Below, piece after piece: positions 19,660 through 28,875 of a stretch of 64,000 nucleotides of DNA; positions within the stretch are counted from its first letter, which is position 1, and each line of letters starts with the position of its first letter. A model generated the notes under the pieces. It searched no databases, had not been told where the DNA came from, and was given only the letters and a program-made list of their open reading frames with translations. Location: assembly GCF_024448955.1 (NCBI RefSeq), contig NZ_JAMOIH010000014.1, positions 1-64,000 of the forward strand. The letters run 5' to 3'. Source of the stretch: Stutzerimonas stutzeri. GTDB taxonomy: Bacteria; Pseudomonadota; Gammaproteobacteria; Pseudomonadales; Pseudomonadaceae. Both the position numbers and the translations under genes were made by a program.

Positions 19660-20070
19660 TCAGGCGTGATCAGGCAGTACCGGCACCGGCCGGTTGTCAT
19701 CGCCCACTGCGACGAAGCTGAAGGTGCCCTTGATGGCCAGCTCGCGTCCGTCGTGATACATGCTCTCGACGAACACCTCGACGTCCACTTTCAGGCTGGT
19801 ATTGCCCACTTTAACCACGCGGCCGATCAGCTCGACGATGGAACCGGCGGGAATCGGATGATTGAAATCGATTCGATCGGAAGACACGGTAACCAGTGGC
19901 AACCGGCAGAAGCGTGTCGCAGTAATGAACGAAACCTCGTCCAGCCAGGCCAGCGCGGTACCGCCGAACAGGGTGTTGTGATGGTTGGTGGTCGGAGGGA
20001 ATACCGCTTTGGTCACATGCGTGACGGACAAATCAGTACGACGCTGAACTTCAATATCTCTTGGGGTCAT
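19660..20070 (-). CDS. Acyl-CoA thioesterase (hotdog fold, YciA/BFIT type)
   Basis: A 136-aa cytosolic hotdog thioesterase. The family segment H-H-N-T-L-F-G-G and the following A-L-A-W-L-D-E-V contain the catalytic acid region, and V-S-S-D-R-I-D-F-N-H-P-I is the conserved strand. Members hydrolyse medium- to long-chain acyl-CoA; the substrate cannot be told from sequence. The start M-T-P-R-D-I-E was preferred to an upstream M nine codons earlier because a purine-rich GAGAAG lies before it. It stands alone between xerD and the rplS operon. Confidence 0.87.
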   Translation of the reverse strand: MTPRDIEVQRRTDLSVTHVTKAVFPPTTNHHNTLFGGTALAWLDEVSFITATRFCRLPLVTVSSDRIDFNHPIPAGSIVELIGRVVKVGNTSLKVDVEVFVESMYHDGRELAIKGTFSFVAVGDDNRPVPVLPDHA

Positions 20071-20195
20071 GCCACTTCTCGTAAGTAATGTGGCCACCGT
20101 GCTGCGAATCTTGTCTTTGTTGTCACGCTACCAGGCACGCCGGCAGGGAACGGAATCAGGGTTTTAACGAAACTTCAAAAAACATCGTAATAACG

Positions 20196-20222
20196 AAAAA
20201 GCAGCCCGAAGGCTGCTCTTTC
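20196..20222 (-). terminator. Intrinsic terminator of the rpsP-rplS operon
   Basis: On the minus strand GCAGCC, loop TTC, GGGCTGC followed by five T. It lies about 20 bases after the rplS stop. Confidence 0.9.
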
Positions 20223-20240
20223 TTGCAAGGAGCGCAGTCC

Positions 20241-20591
20241 TCAGGACAGCTTTTCCTTGATACGGGCTGCCTTGCCGGACAGCGCGCGGAGGTAGTACAG
20301 CTTGGCCTTGCGAACATCGCCGCGGCGCTTGACGCTGAGGCTGTCGACCATCGGGCTGTAGGTTTGGAAGGTACGCTCCACACCCACACCGTTGGAGATC
20401 TTGCGCACGGTGAAGGCACTGTTCAGACCGCGGTTACGCTTGCCGATCACGACGCCTTCGAAGGCCTGCAGACGCTCACGCTCGCCTTCCTTTACCTTGA
20501 CCTGAACGATCACGGTGTCGCCGGGGGCGAACGGAGGCAGTTCTTTGGTCATCTGCTCGGCTTCGATCGCCTGGATAATCTTGTTGGTCAT
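20241..20591 (-). CDS. rplS: 50S ribosomal protein L19
   Basis: Ribosomal protein (116 aa) at the 30S-50S interface. The sequence [13 protein letters not shown] and the C-terminal K-L-Y-Y-L-R segment are diagnostic. M-T-N-K-I-I-Q start has AGGAG upstream; a longer in-frame extension has no L19 sequence. Last gene of rpsP-rimM-trmD-rplS, 43 bases after trmD. Confidence 0.98.
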   Translation of the reverse strand: MTNKIIQAIEAEQMTKELPPFAPGDTVIVQVKVKEGERERLQAFEGVVIGKRNRGLNSAFTVRKISNGVGVERTFQTYSPMVDSLSVKRRGDVRKAKLYYLRALSGKAARIKEKLS

Positions 20592-20634
20592 GCTGTGCTC
20601 CTGAGACAAGCCCTTGTAGCCTGCCATCGATACG

Positions 20635-21387
20635 TTAACTATCGTCCCGCTGATGGATGTATTCCTTCAGCAGCTTCTGTTCTTCTCCAGAAAGCGAGCG
20701 GCCATCCAGAAGATCGGCACGGCGTTCCCAGGTCCTTCCAAGGGACTGCTGCAAACGCCAGCGCCGGATGTGTTCGTGATTGCCGCTGAGCAGCACCTCT
20801 GGAACACGTTTATCCGCATACACTTCCGGTCGCGTGTAATGCGGGCAGTCGAGCAGGCCGTCGCTAAACGAATCCTCCTCGGCAGAATCAGCATGACCCA
20901 GCGCTCCAGGAAGCAATCGGGTCACCGCATCGATCAGCACCATGGCCGGCAGTTCGCCACCGGACAGCACGTAATCCCCAATCGACCATTCTTCGTCGAC
21001 GTGTGCTTCGATGAAACGCTCGTCGATACCTTCGTAACGCCCAGCGATGAGGATAAGCCCCTCCTCCCTCGCCAGTTCGCGAACATCGGCCTGTTTCAGC
21101 TGACGTCCTTGCGGCGAGAGGTAGATCACCTTCGCCTTCTCGCCGGCGGCCTGCCTGGCATCTGCCAACGCAAGCTCCAACGGCTTGATCTTCATCACCA
21201 TGCCGGGGCCACCACCGAACGGACGATCATCCACCGTCTGGTGCCGATCTTCGGTATAGGCACGCGGGTTCCAGCATCGCAGCTGGAGCAACCCCTGCTT
21301 CACCGCGCGACTGGTGATACCGTAGTCACGGATGGCAGCGAACATGTCTGGAAACAGACTGATCACTTCAACACGAAAGCTGGACAT
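20635..21387 (-). CDS. trmD: tRNA (guanine-N1)-methyltransferase
   Basis: SPOUT-class enzyme (250 aa) methylating G37 of tRNAs, protecting against +1 frameshifting. The trefoil-knot segments [15 protein letters not shown] and [12 protein letters not shown] are present, as is [15 protein letters not shown]. The start M-S-S-F-R-V-E lies 5 bases after the rimM stop with only a weak ribosome-binding site, so coupling to rimM is likely. Confidence 0.97.
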   Translation of the reverse strand: MSSFRVEVISLFPDMFAAIRDYGITSRAVKQGLLQLRCWNPRAYTEDRHQTVDDRPFGGGPGMVMKIKPLELALADARQAAGEKAKVIYLSPQGRQLKQADVRELAREEGLILIAGRYEGIDERFIEAHVDEEWSIGDYVLSGGELPAMVLIDAVTRLLPGALGHADSAEEDSFSDGLLDCPHYTRPEVYADKRVPEVLLSGNHEHIRRWRLQQSLGRTWERRADLLDGRSLSGEEQKLLKEYIHQRDDS

Positions 21388-21392
21388 GTCGC

Positions 21393-21929
21393 TCAGAAAT
21401 CCGCGTCCCATTCGACATGCATCTCGCCTGCTTCCAGATCGACCTTCAACACGCAAGGGTCGGTATAGGGCAGCAGCCGCTCACGATCGTCCAGGCTGCC
21501 GTCGCACGGCTTGACCACCAGGACATCGTTGGCACCTGTTTCGAGCAGATGGTCAACCCGTCCGAGCACATGCCCGATCTGGTTGATGACCTTCAGGCCC
21601 TGAAGCTGATACCAGTAGTATTCCTCTCCGGTCAGTGGCGGAAGCTCACTACGAGGAATGCAGATCTCGAAGTCGGCGTAGGTTCGCGCAACTTCCCGAT
21701 CGGTCAACCCTCTCAGCGTAGCCACCAGAATTTTACCCTGGAGACGCCCACTAACCAGCTCGACCTGCTTGACCTCGTCACCTCGCCTGAGCGTCCAGCG
21801 ACGATAATCCAGCAGATTGTCGATCGGATCGGTAAAGGAATAGACCTTTACGTCACCACGCACGCCATGCACCGAAACGATTTTGCCGATTACGATCAGA
21901 TCTTCGGCCGGGGCAGACGTTGCGTTCAT
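21393..21929 (-). CDS. rimM: Ribosome maturation factor RimM
   Basis: 30S assembly factor (178 aa) that binds S19 during head maturation. An N-terminal barrel with [14 protein letters not shown] and a C-terminal PRC-barrel with [10 protein letters not shown] are seen. Encoded 5 bases after rpsP and 5 bases before trmD in the classic rpsP-rimM-trmD-rplS operon. Confidence 0.97.
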   Translation of the reverse strand: MNATSAPAEDLIVIGKIVSVHGVRGDVKVYSFTDPIDNLLDYRRWTLRRGDEVKQVELVSGRLQGKILVATLRGLTDREVARTYADFEICIPRSELPPLTGEEYYWYQLQGLKVINQIGHVLGRVDHLLETGANDVLVVKPCDGSLDDRERLLPYTDPCVLKVDLEAGEMHVEWDADF

Positions 21930-21934
21930 GCGAT

Positions 21935-22186
21935 TCAGGCAGCGGCCTTGGCAGCTTCCTTCAGCAGCTGAGCAACGCGCTCAGACGGCTGTGCGCCCTG
22001 GCTCAGCCAGTAAGCGGCACGCTCCTGGTTTACAGACAGCTTCACTTCCGCACCCGAAGCGATCGGGTTGAAGAAACCGATACGCTCAACGAAGCGACCG
22101 TCGCGCGCATTGCGGCTGTTGGTCACGGTCAGGTGGTAGAAAGGGCGCTTCTTGGAGCCGCCACGGGCGAGACGAATAGTTACCAT
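21935..22186 (-). CDS. rpsP: 30S ribosomal protein S16
   Basis: Ribosomal protein (83 aa), [16 protein letters not shown] start and F-N-P-I-A motif are diagnostic. First gene of the operon with rimM, trmD and rplS. Its upstream region (22187-22270) holds a possible leader structure, described separately. Confidence 0.98.
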   Translation of the reverse strand: MVTIRLARGGSKKRPFYHLTVTNSRNARDGRFVERIGFFNPIASGAEVKLSVNQERAAYWLSQGAQPSERVAQLLKEAAKAAA

Positions 22187-22230
22187 GTGAACATCGTTCC
22201 TGTAGTCGGTGCTAACTTAAGGCACACACT

Positions 22231-22266
22231 TAAAATGGGCCTGGGCCCGAAAGGCCGCGCATTTTA
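22231..22266 (-). promoter_or_regulatory. Inverted-repeat leader structure before rpsP
   Basis: Outer arms TAAAAT (22231-22236) and ATTTTA (22261-22266) and inner arms GGCCT (22238-22242) and AGGCC (22252-22256) can form a stacked hairpin 45 bases upstream of the S16 start. It could be a promoter-proximal operator or an mRNA leader; no known ribosomal leader class is recognised. Confidence 0.35.
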
Positions 22267-22279
22267 CGAGTAAAAGCAG

Positions 22280-22304
22280 CAAGCTTCAAGCCGCAAGCCA
22301 CAAG
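22280..22304. repeat. Heptamer tandem repeat between ffh and rpsP
   Basis: Three 7-base units CAAGCTT, CAAGCCG, CAAGCCA plus a final CAAG. It has the same 7-base period as the tract at 15681-15715. Confidence 0.65.
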
Positions 22305-22311
22305 TAAATGC

Positions 22312-22331
22312 AAAACCCGAACGCGCCGGGT
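22312..22331 (-). terminator. Short intrinsic terminator after ffh
   Basis: On the minus strand ACCCG, 7-base loop, CGGGT followed by TTTGCATTT. It lies about 40 bases after the ffh stop. Stem is short, so efficiency is uncertain. Confidence 0.55.
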
Positions 22332-22372
22332 CATTACTCATGGCCTAACAGCCTGGGGCTTGCAGCTGTCGT

Positions 22373-23749
22373 TCAGAATTTCGGCATCCCGCCGCCGGGG
22401 AACATGCCGCCCATGCCGCGCATCATCTTGGCCATGCCGCCCTTGCCGGTGACCTTCTTCATCATCTTCTGCATCTGCTTGTGCTGCTTGATCAGCCGCC
22501 CGATGTCCTGCACCTGAGTGCCCGACCCCATGGCGATGCGGCGCTTACGCGAGCCGCTGATGATGTCCGGGTTGCGACGCTCGACGGGCGTCATCGAGTT
22601 GATGATGGCTTCCATCTGTTTGAACTGCTTTTCCGCAGCGCCCTGGGCGTTACCCATCTGGGACAGATTCATGCCACCGATCGAGGGCAGCTTGTCCATC
22701 AGCCCGCCTAGGCCACCCATGTTCTTCATCTGCTGCAGCTGGTCGCGGAAGTCTTCGAGGTCGAATCCCTTGCCCTTCTTCAGCTTCTTGGTGAGTTTCT
22801 CGGCCTTCTCGCGGTCGAGAGTCTGCTCGGCCTGTTCGATCAGGCTGAGCACGTCGCCCATGCCGAGGATGCGCGAAGCGATGCGATCCGGATGGAAAGG
22901 CTCAAGCGCATCGCTCTTCTCGCCCATGCCGAGGAACTTGATCGGCTTGCCGGTGATGTGACGCACCGACAACGCGGCGCCACCACGAGCATCACCATCG
23001 ACCTTGGTCAGCACCACGCCAGTCAGCGGCAAGGCTTCACCGAAGGCGCGGGCTGTGTTCGCGGCGTCCTGACCGGTCATGGCGTCGACCACGAACAGCG
23101 TCTCAGCCGGGTTGATGGCGGCATGCACGGCCTGGATCTCCGCCATCATCTCGGCGTCGATGGCCAGGCGACCGGCGGTATCCACCAGCACCACGTCGAT
23201 GAATTTCAGCTTGGCTTCGCGGATCGCCGCCTGGGCGATCTCTACCGGCTTCTGGCTGGTGTCGGAAGGGAAAAAGGTCACCCCGACTTCAGCGGCCAGG
23301 GTCTCGAGCTGCTTGATTGCCGCGGGACGGTAGACATCGGCAGACACCACCAGTACGGATTTCTTCTTACGCTCCTTGAGGAAGCGCGCAAGTTTGCCCA
23401 CCGTGGTGGTCTTGCCCGCACCCTGCAAGCCGGCCATCAACACTACGGCGGGCGGCGCCACGCTCAGTGCTAGATCTTCGTTGGCCGCCCCCATCAACTC
23501 TTCCAGCTCGGCGCGGACGATCTTCACGAATGCCTGGCCTGGCGTCAGGCTTTTAGATACCTCCGTTCCGACCGCCCGATCTTTGACCTTGGCGACGAAA
23601 TCCTTGACCACCGGCAGCGCGACGTCAGCTTCGAGCAGTGCCATCCGCACTTCGCGCAGGGTGTCCTTGATATTGTCCTCGGTCAGCTTGGCCTTGCCGG
23701 TGACATGGCGAAGCGTCTGGGAGAGGCGATCGGTTAGGTTTTCAAACAT
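22373..23749 (-). CDS. ffh: Signal recognition particle protein Ffh (SRP54)
   Basis: GTPase (458 aa) that with 4.5S RNA targets nascent membrane proteins to FtsY. N domain, G domain with G-L-Q-G-A-G-K-T-T (about 107-115), D-T-A-G-R and T-K-V-D-G-D, then a methionine-rich M domain ending in repeated G-M-G-G/M-F-P-G-G-G. Encoded upstream of rpsP on the same strand; a divergent gene starts 242 bases away. Confidence 0.98.
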   Translation of the reverse strand: MFENLTDRLSQTLRHVTGKAKLTEDNIKDTLREVRMALLEADVALPVVKDFVAKVKDRAVGTEVSKSLTPGQAFVKIVRAELEELMGAANEDLALSVAPPAVVLMAGLQGAGKTTTVGKLARFLKERKKKSVLVVSADVYRPAAIKQLETLAAEVGVTFFPSDTSQKPVEIAQAAIREAKLKFIDVVLVDTAGRLAIDAEMMAEIQAVHAAINPAETLFVVDAMTGQDAANTARAFGEALPLTGVVLTKVDGDARGGAALSVRHITGKPIKFLGMGEKSDALEPFHPDRIASRILGMGDVLSLIEQAEQTLDREKAEKLTKKLKKGKGFDLEDFRDQLQQMKNMGGLGGLMDKLPSIGGMNLSQMGNAQGAAEKQFKQMEAIINSMTPVERRNPDIISGSRKRRIAMGSGTQVQDIGRLIKQHKQMQKMMKKVTGKGGMAKMMRGMGGMFPGGGMPKF

Positions 23750-23939
23750 GTGCCGTTTCCACGCTGGATGTGGTTAAGGCAGCGATTATAGAAGCTGCAA
23801 GCCTCGGGCCGGTACCCCGCCGACCGTGCTTTTCATCGCCACAGGCCAGCCAGCGCCAACAACCGAGCACCGCATCATCCGATAACGCGCCCACACACCG
23901 AGCCACGCGGCGCCATACCGCTCGCCTACACGCTTTTTT

Positions 23940-23968
23940 GCGCTGAGTGTTTATGCCACACTCAGCGC
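23940..23968. promoter_or_regulatory. 11-bp perfect inverted repeat upstream of the ccsA-like gene
   Basis: GCGCTGAGTGT (23940-23950) and ACACTCAGCGC (23958-23968) form a perfect 11-bp dyad with a 7-base spacer. It ends 23 bases before the ATG at 23992. A run of six T precedes it on the plus strand, and no T run follows on either strand, so it is not a terminator. It may be an operator or a 5' UTR hairpin. Confidence 0.5.
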
Positions 23969-23991
23969 CTTTCGAGCCTGTTAACAGACCT

Positions 23992-24792
23992 ATGCACCCT
24001 CTGCTACCGAGCCTAGCTGCCGCCTGCCTTTATGCTGGCGTCACCGGATACCAAGGCCTACGCCTGGCGCAACGCACCGTGCCGAATAAGCGCCTGCTTA
24101 TCGTCCTGGGCGCCTTGGCGCTCGTTGCGCACGGGGTGAGCCTGTTCATCCAACTGCTGTCGCCAAGCGGACTGCACCTGGATTTCTTCACGGCCTCGAG
24201 CCTGATTGCCGCAGCCGTGATTCTCCTAATTCTGCTCGCGCTTCATCGCATGCCAGTCGAGAATCTTCTGCTGCTTCTTTTTCCGCTCGGTTGTCTGACA
24301 GTGCTTTTCGCCCAGTTCGCGCCGTCCGGCACCGCGCCGGCCATCAGCGAGGAGCCAGGGATATTGGCACATATCCTGTTTTCCATTCTTGCTTACGGGA
24401 TGCTTACGATTGCGGTCTTTCAGTCACTGCTGCTGCTCCTGCAGGACCACCACCTCAAGCACAAACACCCGTCCGGCCTGATCAAGAACTTCCCGCCCCT
24501 ACAAACCATGGAGAGCCTGCTGTTCGGCTTCCTCCTCGCCGGCTGGCTGCTGCTATCGGCATCGCTGATTTCCGGCTGGCTGTTCCTCGACAATCTGTTT
24601 GCCCAGCATCTGGTGCACAAAACACTGCTATCAGTCATCGCCTGGGTAATCTTCGGCCTGTTGCTGTGGGGGCGCCATCAGCTTGGCTGGCGCGGCTACA
24701 AGGCCATTCGCTGGACGCTGGCGGGCTTCTGTCTGCTGATGTTGGCCTATTTCGGCAGCAAGCTGGTCCGCGAATTCATCCTGCACATCTAG
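23992..24792 (+). CDS. CcsA/YpjD-like inner-membrane protein (cytochrome c assembly family)
   Basis: A 266-aa polytopic membrane protein with about eight helices, of the cytochrome c assembly (CcmC/CcsA) superfamily subgroup found next to ffh in many gammaproteobacteria. Histidine-bearing segments H-I-L-F-S-I-L-A-Y and H-K-T-L-L-S are at the usual positions for haem-handling residues. No biochemical function is established for this subgroup. The start at 23992 (M-H-P-L-L-P-S-L) is preferred over one 15 codons upstream by resemblance to Pseudomonas homologues. The next gene starts 9 bases after its stop. Confidence 0.8.
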   Translation: MHPLLPSLAAACLYAGVTGYQGLRLAQRTVPNKRLLIVLGALALVAHGVSLFIQLLSPSGLHLDFFTASSLIAAAVILLILLALHRMPVENLLLLLFPLGCLTVLFAQFAPSGTAPAISEEPGILAHILFSILAYGMLTIAVFQSLLLLLQDHHLKHKHPSGLIKNFPPLQTMESLLFGFLLAGWLLLSASLISGWLFLDNLFAQHLVHKTLLSVIAWVIFGLLLWGRHQLGWRGYKAIRWTLAGFCLLMLAYFGSKLVREFILHI

Positions 24793-24801
24793 GGCCACCA
24801 C

Positions 24802-26088
24802 GTGGAAAATCTACATCCCGGCTTTCTGGTTGGCCTGCTGGTCTTCCTGCTTTTGTGCTCAGCCTTTTTTTCCAGTTCCGAAACCGGAATGCTCAGCCTC
24901 AACCGCTATCGCTTGCGTCATCAGGCAAAAGAAGGTCACTCCGGAGCCAAACGAGCCATCGAACTGCTGTCCAGGCCCGACCGCCTGCTGGGCACCATTC
25001 TCGTAGGTAACAATTTCGTCAATATCCTTGCTTCCTCGATCGCGACAGTTCTGGCGATGCAATTATGGGGTGAGGCCGGGATTGCCATTGCCACCATCGG
25101 CCTGACAATTATCTTGTTGATCTTTGGTGAGATCACGCCCAAAACGCTAGCGGCCCTGCGCCCAGAGGTGGTCGCCTATCCAGTCAGCCTACCGTTGATG
25201 CTGCTGCAGAAGGTGCTGTATCCGCTGGTCGCGCTGCTCGGCTGGATCAGCAATGGACTGCTCAAGCTGCTCGGTGTGGACCCGTCCAAGAAAGGCACCG
25301 ATAGCCTGTCCACCGAAGAGCTACGCAGCGTGGTGCGTGAATCCGGTAGCGATCTGCCACTGAATCGACAGAACATGCTGCTCGGCATTCTCGACCTCGA
25401 ACGGGTGACTGTCGATGACATCATGATCCCACGCAACGAAGTCGCCGGCATTGATCTTGACGATGACTTGGAAACCATAGTTGGCCAGTTACGCACCACA
25501 CCGCACACCCGCCTGCCAGTGTTCCGCAAGGACATCAACCAGATCGAAGGTATCGTGCACATGCGGCAGATTGCCCGCCTGCTCAGTCACGACCAGCTAA
25601 CCAAGGACAGCCTGCTCGAAGCCTGCAACGAGCCCTATTTCGTCCCGGAAAACACCCCGCTCTCTACCCAGCTGCTCAATTTCCAAAAACAAAAGCGCCG
25701 CATCGGCATCGTGGTGGATGAGTATGGCGATGTACTGGGGATCGTTACCCTGGAAGATATTCTCGAAGAGATCGTTGGCGAGTTCAGCAACCAAGACGCC
25801 TTGCGCAGCCCGGATATACACCCACAGGACGATGGCACCCTGGTGATAGACGGCGCCGCCTATCTGCGCGAAGTAAACCGAGCGCTGAGCTGGCAATTAC
25901 CCTGCGACGGGCCGAAGACGCTTAACGGATTGATTACCGAAGCGCTTGAACATATTCCTGATAGCGGTATCTGCCTGCAGATTAAGCAGTATCGATTCGA
26001 AGTCTTGCAGGCCGCAGACAATCGCGTCAAAAGCGTGCGCGCCTGGGTGGCCGAAGATATCCAGGAAGAACCGAGCGACACGCCATAA
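24802..26088 (+). CDS. HlyC/CorC-family transporter (CNNM domain, CBS pair, CorC_HlyC)
   Basis: A 428-aa inner-membrane protein: N-terminal DUF21/CNNM transmembrane domain with S-S-S-E-T-G-M-L-S-L-N-R (about 23-34), two CBS domains (about 205-325, beginning M-I-P-R-N-E and containing G-I-V-V-D-E-Y-G-D) and a C-terminal transporter-associated domain. Related proteins (YfjD, MpfA, CorB/C) are implicated in Mg2+/Co2+ efflux. The start is GTG nine bases after the ccsA-like stop, and the two genes are probably cotranscribed; the same pair follows ffh divergently in P. aeruginosa. Confidence 0.88.
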   Translation: MENLHPGFLVGLLVFLLLCSAFFSSSETGMLSLNRYRLRHQAKEGHSGAKRAIELLSRPDRLLGTILVGNNFVNILASSIATVLAMQLWGEAGIAIATIGLTIILLIFGEITPKTLAALRPEVVAYPVSLPLMLLQKVLYPLVALLGWISNGLLKLLGVDPSKKGTDSLSTEELRSVVRESGSDLPLNRQNMLLGILDLERVTVDDIMIPRNEVAGIDLDDDLETIVGQLRTTPHTRLPVFRKDINQIEGIVHMRQIARLLSHDQLTKDSLLEACNEPYFVPENTPLSTQLLNFQKQKRRIGIVVDEYGDVLGIVTLEDILEEIVGEFSNQDALRSPDIHPQDDGTLVIDGAAYLREVNRALSWQLPCDGPKTLNGLITEALEHIPDSGICLQIKQYRFEVLQAADNRVKSVRAWVAEDIQEEPSDTP

Positions 26089-26118
26089 TTCGTTGCGTCG
26101 CCCGGTCCCGCCTGAGTT

Positions 26119-27300
26119 TCAGAATTCGATATCGATAGCCGAGGCCACCCGCATCGCCTTGGCACGCGCAGCCTCGATTGACATGTCGCGAGCCAGCGCC
26201 ACCCCCATTCGCCGCTGCCCACTGACGCCCGGCTTGCCGAACAGACGCAGTGCGGTATCTGGCTCGGTCAGCGCCGCGGCCAGATTACCGAAGCTCACCT
26301 GCCCGGACTCGCCTTCCACCAGCACCACGGCCGAAGCCGACGGCCCGAACTGACGGATCGCTGGAACCGGTAGCCCAAGGATTGCCCGGGCATGCAGCGC
26401 AAACTCGGAAAGATCCTGGGAGACAAGGGTCACCAAGCCCGTATCGTGCGGCCTGGGTGAAACCTCGCAGAACCAGACCTTGTCGCCCTTGATGAAAAGT
26501 TCGACGCCGAAAATACCACGCCCACCCAGCGCATCGGTGACCGCCAGCGCAATGCGTTCAGCCTCGGCCATTGCGCCTGCAGTCATCGGCTGCGGCTGCC
26601 AGGATTCCTGATAATCACCTTTTTCCTGACGATGCCCGACCGGCTGGCAGAAGGCGGTTCCAGCTGCATGCCGAACGGTCAGCAGCGTGATTTCATAGTC
26701 GAAATCGACGAAACCTTCGACGATCACCCGCCCTTTCCCGGCTCGACCGCCAGCTTGCGCATAGTCCCAGGCCGTGACGATATCGGCTTCACTTCGCAGA
26801 ACCGACTGGCCCTTGCCGGACGAACTCATGACAGGCTTGATCAGGCAGGGGAAGCCGAGCAAGGAAACCGCCGCGCGACATTCCTCCAGCGAGTCGGCGA
26901 AACGGTACGGAGAAGTCGGCAGACCCAACTCTTCGGCAGCCAGACGGCGAATGCCTTCGCGGTTCATGGTGAGCTGCGCGGCCCGCGCCGTGGGGATCAC
27001 CGTATAGCCTTCGCGCTCCAACTCCACCAGCGTCGCGGTGGCGATCGCTTCGATTTCCGGCACGATGAAATGCGGGTTTTCCTGTTCGATGATCGACCTC
27101 AGCGCATCGCCGTCGAGCATGTCGACGACATGGTGACGGTGCGCCACCTGCATGGCAGGAGCGTTGGCGTAACGGTCCACCGCGATGACCTCAACGCCCA
27201 AGCGTTGAAGCTCGATGACCAGCTCCTTGCCGAGCTCACCGGAACCACAGAGCAGCACACGGGTTGCACTAGCCGACAGCGGAGTACCTATTCGGGGCAT
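26119..27300 (-). CDS. purT: Formate-dependent phosphoribosylglycinamide formyltransferase (GAR transformylase 2)
   Basis: ATP-grasp enzyme (393 aa) that makes formyl-GAR from GAR, formate and ATP, the folate-independent step 3 of purine synthesis. Recognisable are the N-terminal L-L-G-S-G-E-L-G-K type loop ([10 protein letters not shown]), [11 protein letters not shown] and the C-terminal ATP-grasp [11 protein letters not shown]. It converges with the CorC-family gene; PurU, the formate producer, is encoded at 52170-53021. Confidence 0.97.
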   Translation of the reverse strand: MPRIGTPLSASATRVLLCGSGELGKELVIELQRLGVEVIAVDRYANAPAMQVAHRHHVVDMLDGDALRSIIEQENPHFIVPEIEAIATATLVELEREGYTVIPTARAAQLTMNREGIRRLAAEELGLPTSPYRFADSLEECRAAVSLLGFPCLIKPVMSSSGKGQSVLRSEADIVTAWDYAQAGGRAGKGRVIVEGFVDFDYEITLLTVRHAAGTAFCQPVGHRQEKGDYQESWQPQPMTAGAMAEAERIALAVTDALGGRGIFGVELFIKGDKVWFCEVSPRPHDTGLVTLVSQDLSEFALHARAILGLPVPAIRQFGPSASAVVLVEGESGQVSFGNLAAALTEPDTALRLFGKPGVSGQRRMGVALARDMSIEAARAKAMRVASAIDIEF

Positions 27301-27357
27301 GGAAGTCCTCGTTATACAGACACTAATAAAGTCGCGCCGACGCGTTGCTCTTCAGCG

Positions 27358-27549
27358 TCAGAACAGCAGCCCGCTGACGCGTGCCCGCTCGTGACAACGC
27401 AGCAGCACCTGACGCCGCTCCAGATTGTCCATCCGGCTCCAGCGACGGATTTCGTCGATGCTGCGCTGGCAGCCGGTGCAGAAATCGTCTTCGTCCAGCG
27501 CGCAGATGCTGACGCAGGGAGACGCAACCGGCTTGTCGTCAGCAGTCAA
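27358..27549 (-). CDS. DUF1289 small cysteine-rich protein
   Basis: A 63-aa protein with the DUF1289 pattern S-P-C-V-x-x-C-x-L-D-x-x-x-x-C-x-G-C (C-V-S-I-C, C-T-G-C), a four-cysteine set that could bind metal or an Fe-S cluster; no function is known. Translation appears to begin at TTG (27549), overlapping the stop of the preceding carbonic-anhydrase-like gene in TTGA, with GGAG about 9 bases upstream. The pairing with that gene suggests one operon. Confidence 0.75.
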   Translation of the reverse strand: MTADDKPVASPCVSICALDEDDFCTGCQRSIDEIRRWSRMDNLERRQVLLRCHERARVSGLLF

Positions 27550-28076
27550 TCGTCCTGCTCCGCCAGGTCCCGCGCGTAGCGCTGGGCGTTGTGTACGTAA
27601 TGCGCAGCGCTCGCTTCGAGCATCTTCTTCTGCTGTTCGGTCAGCTCGCGAACCACTTTGCCGGGCGACCCGACCACCAGCGAGCCATCGGGGATTTCCT
27701 TACCTTCGGCAATCAGTGTGTTGGCGCCGATGATGCAGTACTTGCCGATCTTCGCCCCGTTGAGGATCACCGCGTTGATCCCGACCAGGCTGTAATCGCC
27801 GACAGTACACCCGTGCAGCATGGCGTTATGCCCAACGGTGACGCCGGTTCCCAGCGTCAGGGGATAGCCCATATCCGTATGCATGACACTGCCGTCCTGC
27901 ACGTTGCTATTTACGCCGACATGGATCAGTTCGTTGTCGCCACGCAGCACCGCACCGAACCAGACGTTGGCACCCGCATCCAGGCGGATCTTGCCGACCA
28001 GAGTGGCGTTTGGTGCGACCCAGCTCTCGGGGTGGGTTTCGACGCGGGAATCACCCAGGCGATATTTCACGGTCAT
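27546..28076 (-). CDS. Gamma-carbonic anhydrase-like protein (YrdA/PaaY family)
   Basis: A 176-aa left-handed beta-helix hexapeptide-repeat protein. The histidines that bind zinc in the gamma-class lie in [15 protein letters not shown]. Members may hydrate CO2 or act as thioesterases (PaaY); the sequence does not decide. It starts 1 base before the NUDIX hydrolase stop (overlapping ends), forming a run CoA-pyrophosphatase, gamma-CA, DUF1289 on the minus strand. Confidence 0.87.
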   Translation of the reverse strand: MTVKYRLGDSRVETHPESWVAPNATLVGKIRLDAGANVWFGAVLRGDNELIHVGVNSNVQDGSVMHTDMGYPLTLGTGVTVGHNAMLHGCTVGDYSLVGINAVILNGAKIGKYCIIGANTLIAEGKEIPDGSLVVGSPGKVVRELTEQQKKMLEASAAHYVHNAQRYARDLAEQDD

Positions 28077-28687
28077 GACCTCTTCTGGCTCAGATCGATG
28101 TAGGAGGCGGGTGGGCGGTGCATTTCGATCCCGGCGTCGTATACCAGGTTCACCAGTTCGACGATCATGATGGCCGTCAATCCCCAGATTTTGTATTCGC
28201 CATAACGGTAAGACGGAACGTACCAGGCAACCCCCTGGTAATCGATTCGGTGGGTCACTTCGCGCGTGTCTTGGCAGAAGAACTCCAGCGGCACGGAAAA
28301 CACCGACGCGATCTCAGCATCGTTGGCGCGGTATTCGACATAGTCCGGCACGATGCCGACATAAGGCGTGACGTGGATGCCATGCAGCGATACGAGGCTG
28401 CTCAGCGGCCCGACGATTTCTACTATCCCCGGAGCCAGGCCGACTTCTTCCTCGGCTTCGCGCAACGCGGTATGGACTAGATCTCGATCGTCGGGATCAC
28501 GCCGGCCACCGGGAAATGCCACCTCGCCGCCATGAGTGGATAGACCACTGGCGCGAAGGGTCAGGACCAGTTCCGGCGAATCGCCACGCGTGATGGGCAT
28601 CAAGACCGCCGCTTCGGGCATCCGGCCTTCCGGCTCCAGAAGATGCGGGGAATAGTCACGCACCCGTTGGAGTATCTTGTCCAGCAT
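28073..28687 (-). CDS. NUDIX hydrolase, CoA pyrophosphatase-like
   Basis: A 204-aa NUDIX enzyme. The NUDIX box is intact (G-G-x-x-D-x6-T-A-x-R-E-A-x-E-E-V-G) and is preceded by L-S[11 protein letters not shown], the extended UPF0035 signature of the CoA pyrophosphatases (NudL/YeaB). It would cleave CoA or related dinucleotides to phosphopantetheine and 3',5'-ADP. The start M-L-D-K-I-L-Q lies 40 codons inside the longest frame and best fits the family; its ribosome-binding site is weak. Confidence 0.85.
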   Translation of the reverse strand: MLDKILQRVRDYSPHLLEPEGRMPEAAVLMPITRGDSPELVLTLRASGLSTHGGEVAFPGGRRDPDDRDLVHTALREAEEEVGLAPGIVEIVGPLSSLVSLHGIHVTPYVGIVPDYVEYRANDAEIASVFSVPLEFFCQDTREVTHRIDYQGVAWYVPSYRYGEYKIWGLTAIMIVELVNLVYDAGIEMHRPPASYIDLSQKRS

Positions 28688-28875
28688 GAAACGTCTCTTT
28701 CCGTCTTTGGCAAGCATCATGGCATGAATCACCGAGGCGCCCAAGACAGGCGAGCCGAAACCAGGTGTTCGCCCTAGGCAGCCCCAACTGCAATCGACAG
28801 TTGGCATGAGCGGACTTCTCGCGACAAACTAGTTCTAAGCGTTGGACAGATGATCCGTATATCGAAGGAAGCGCG

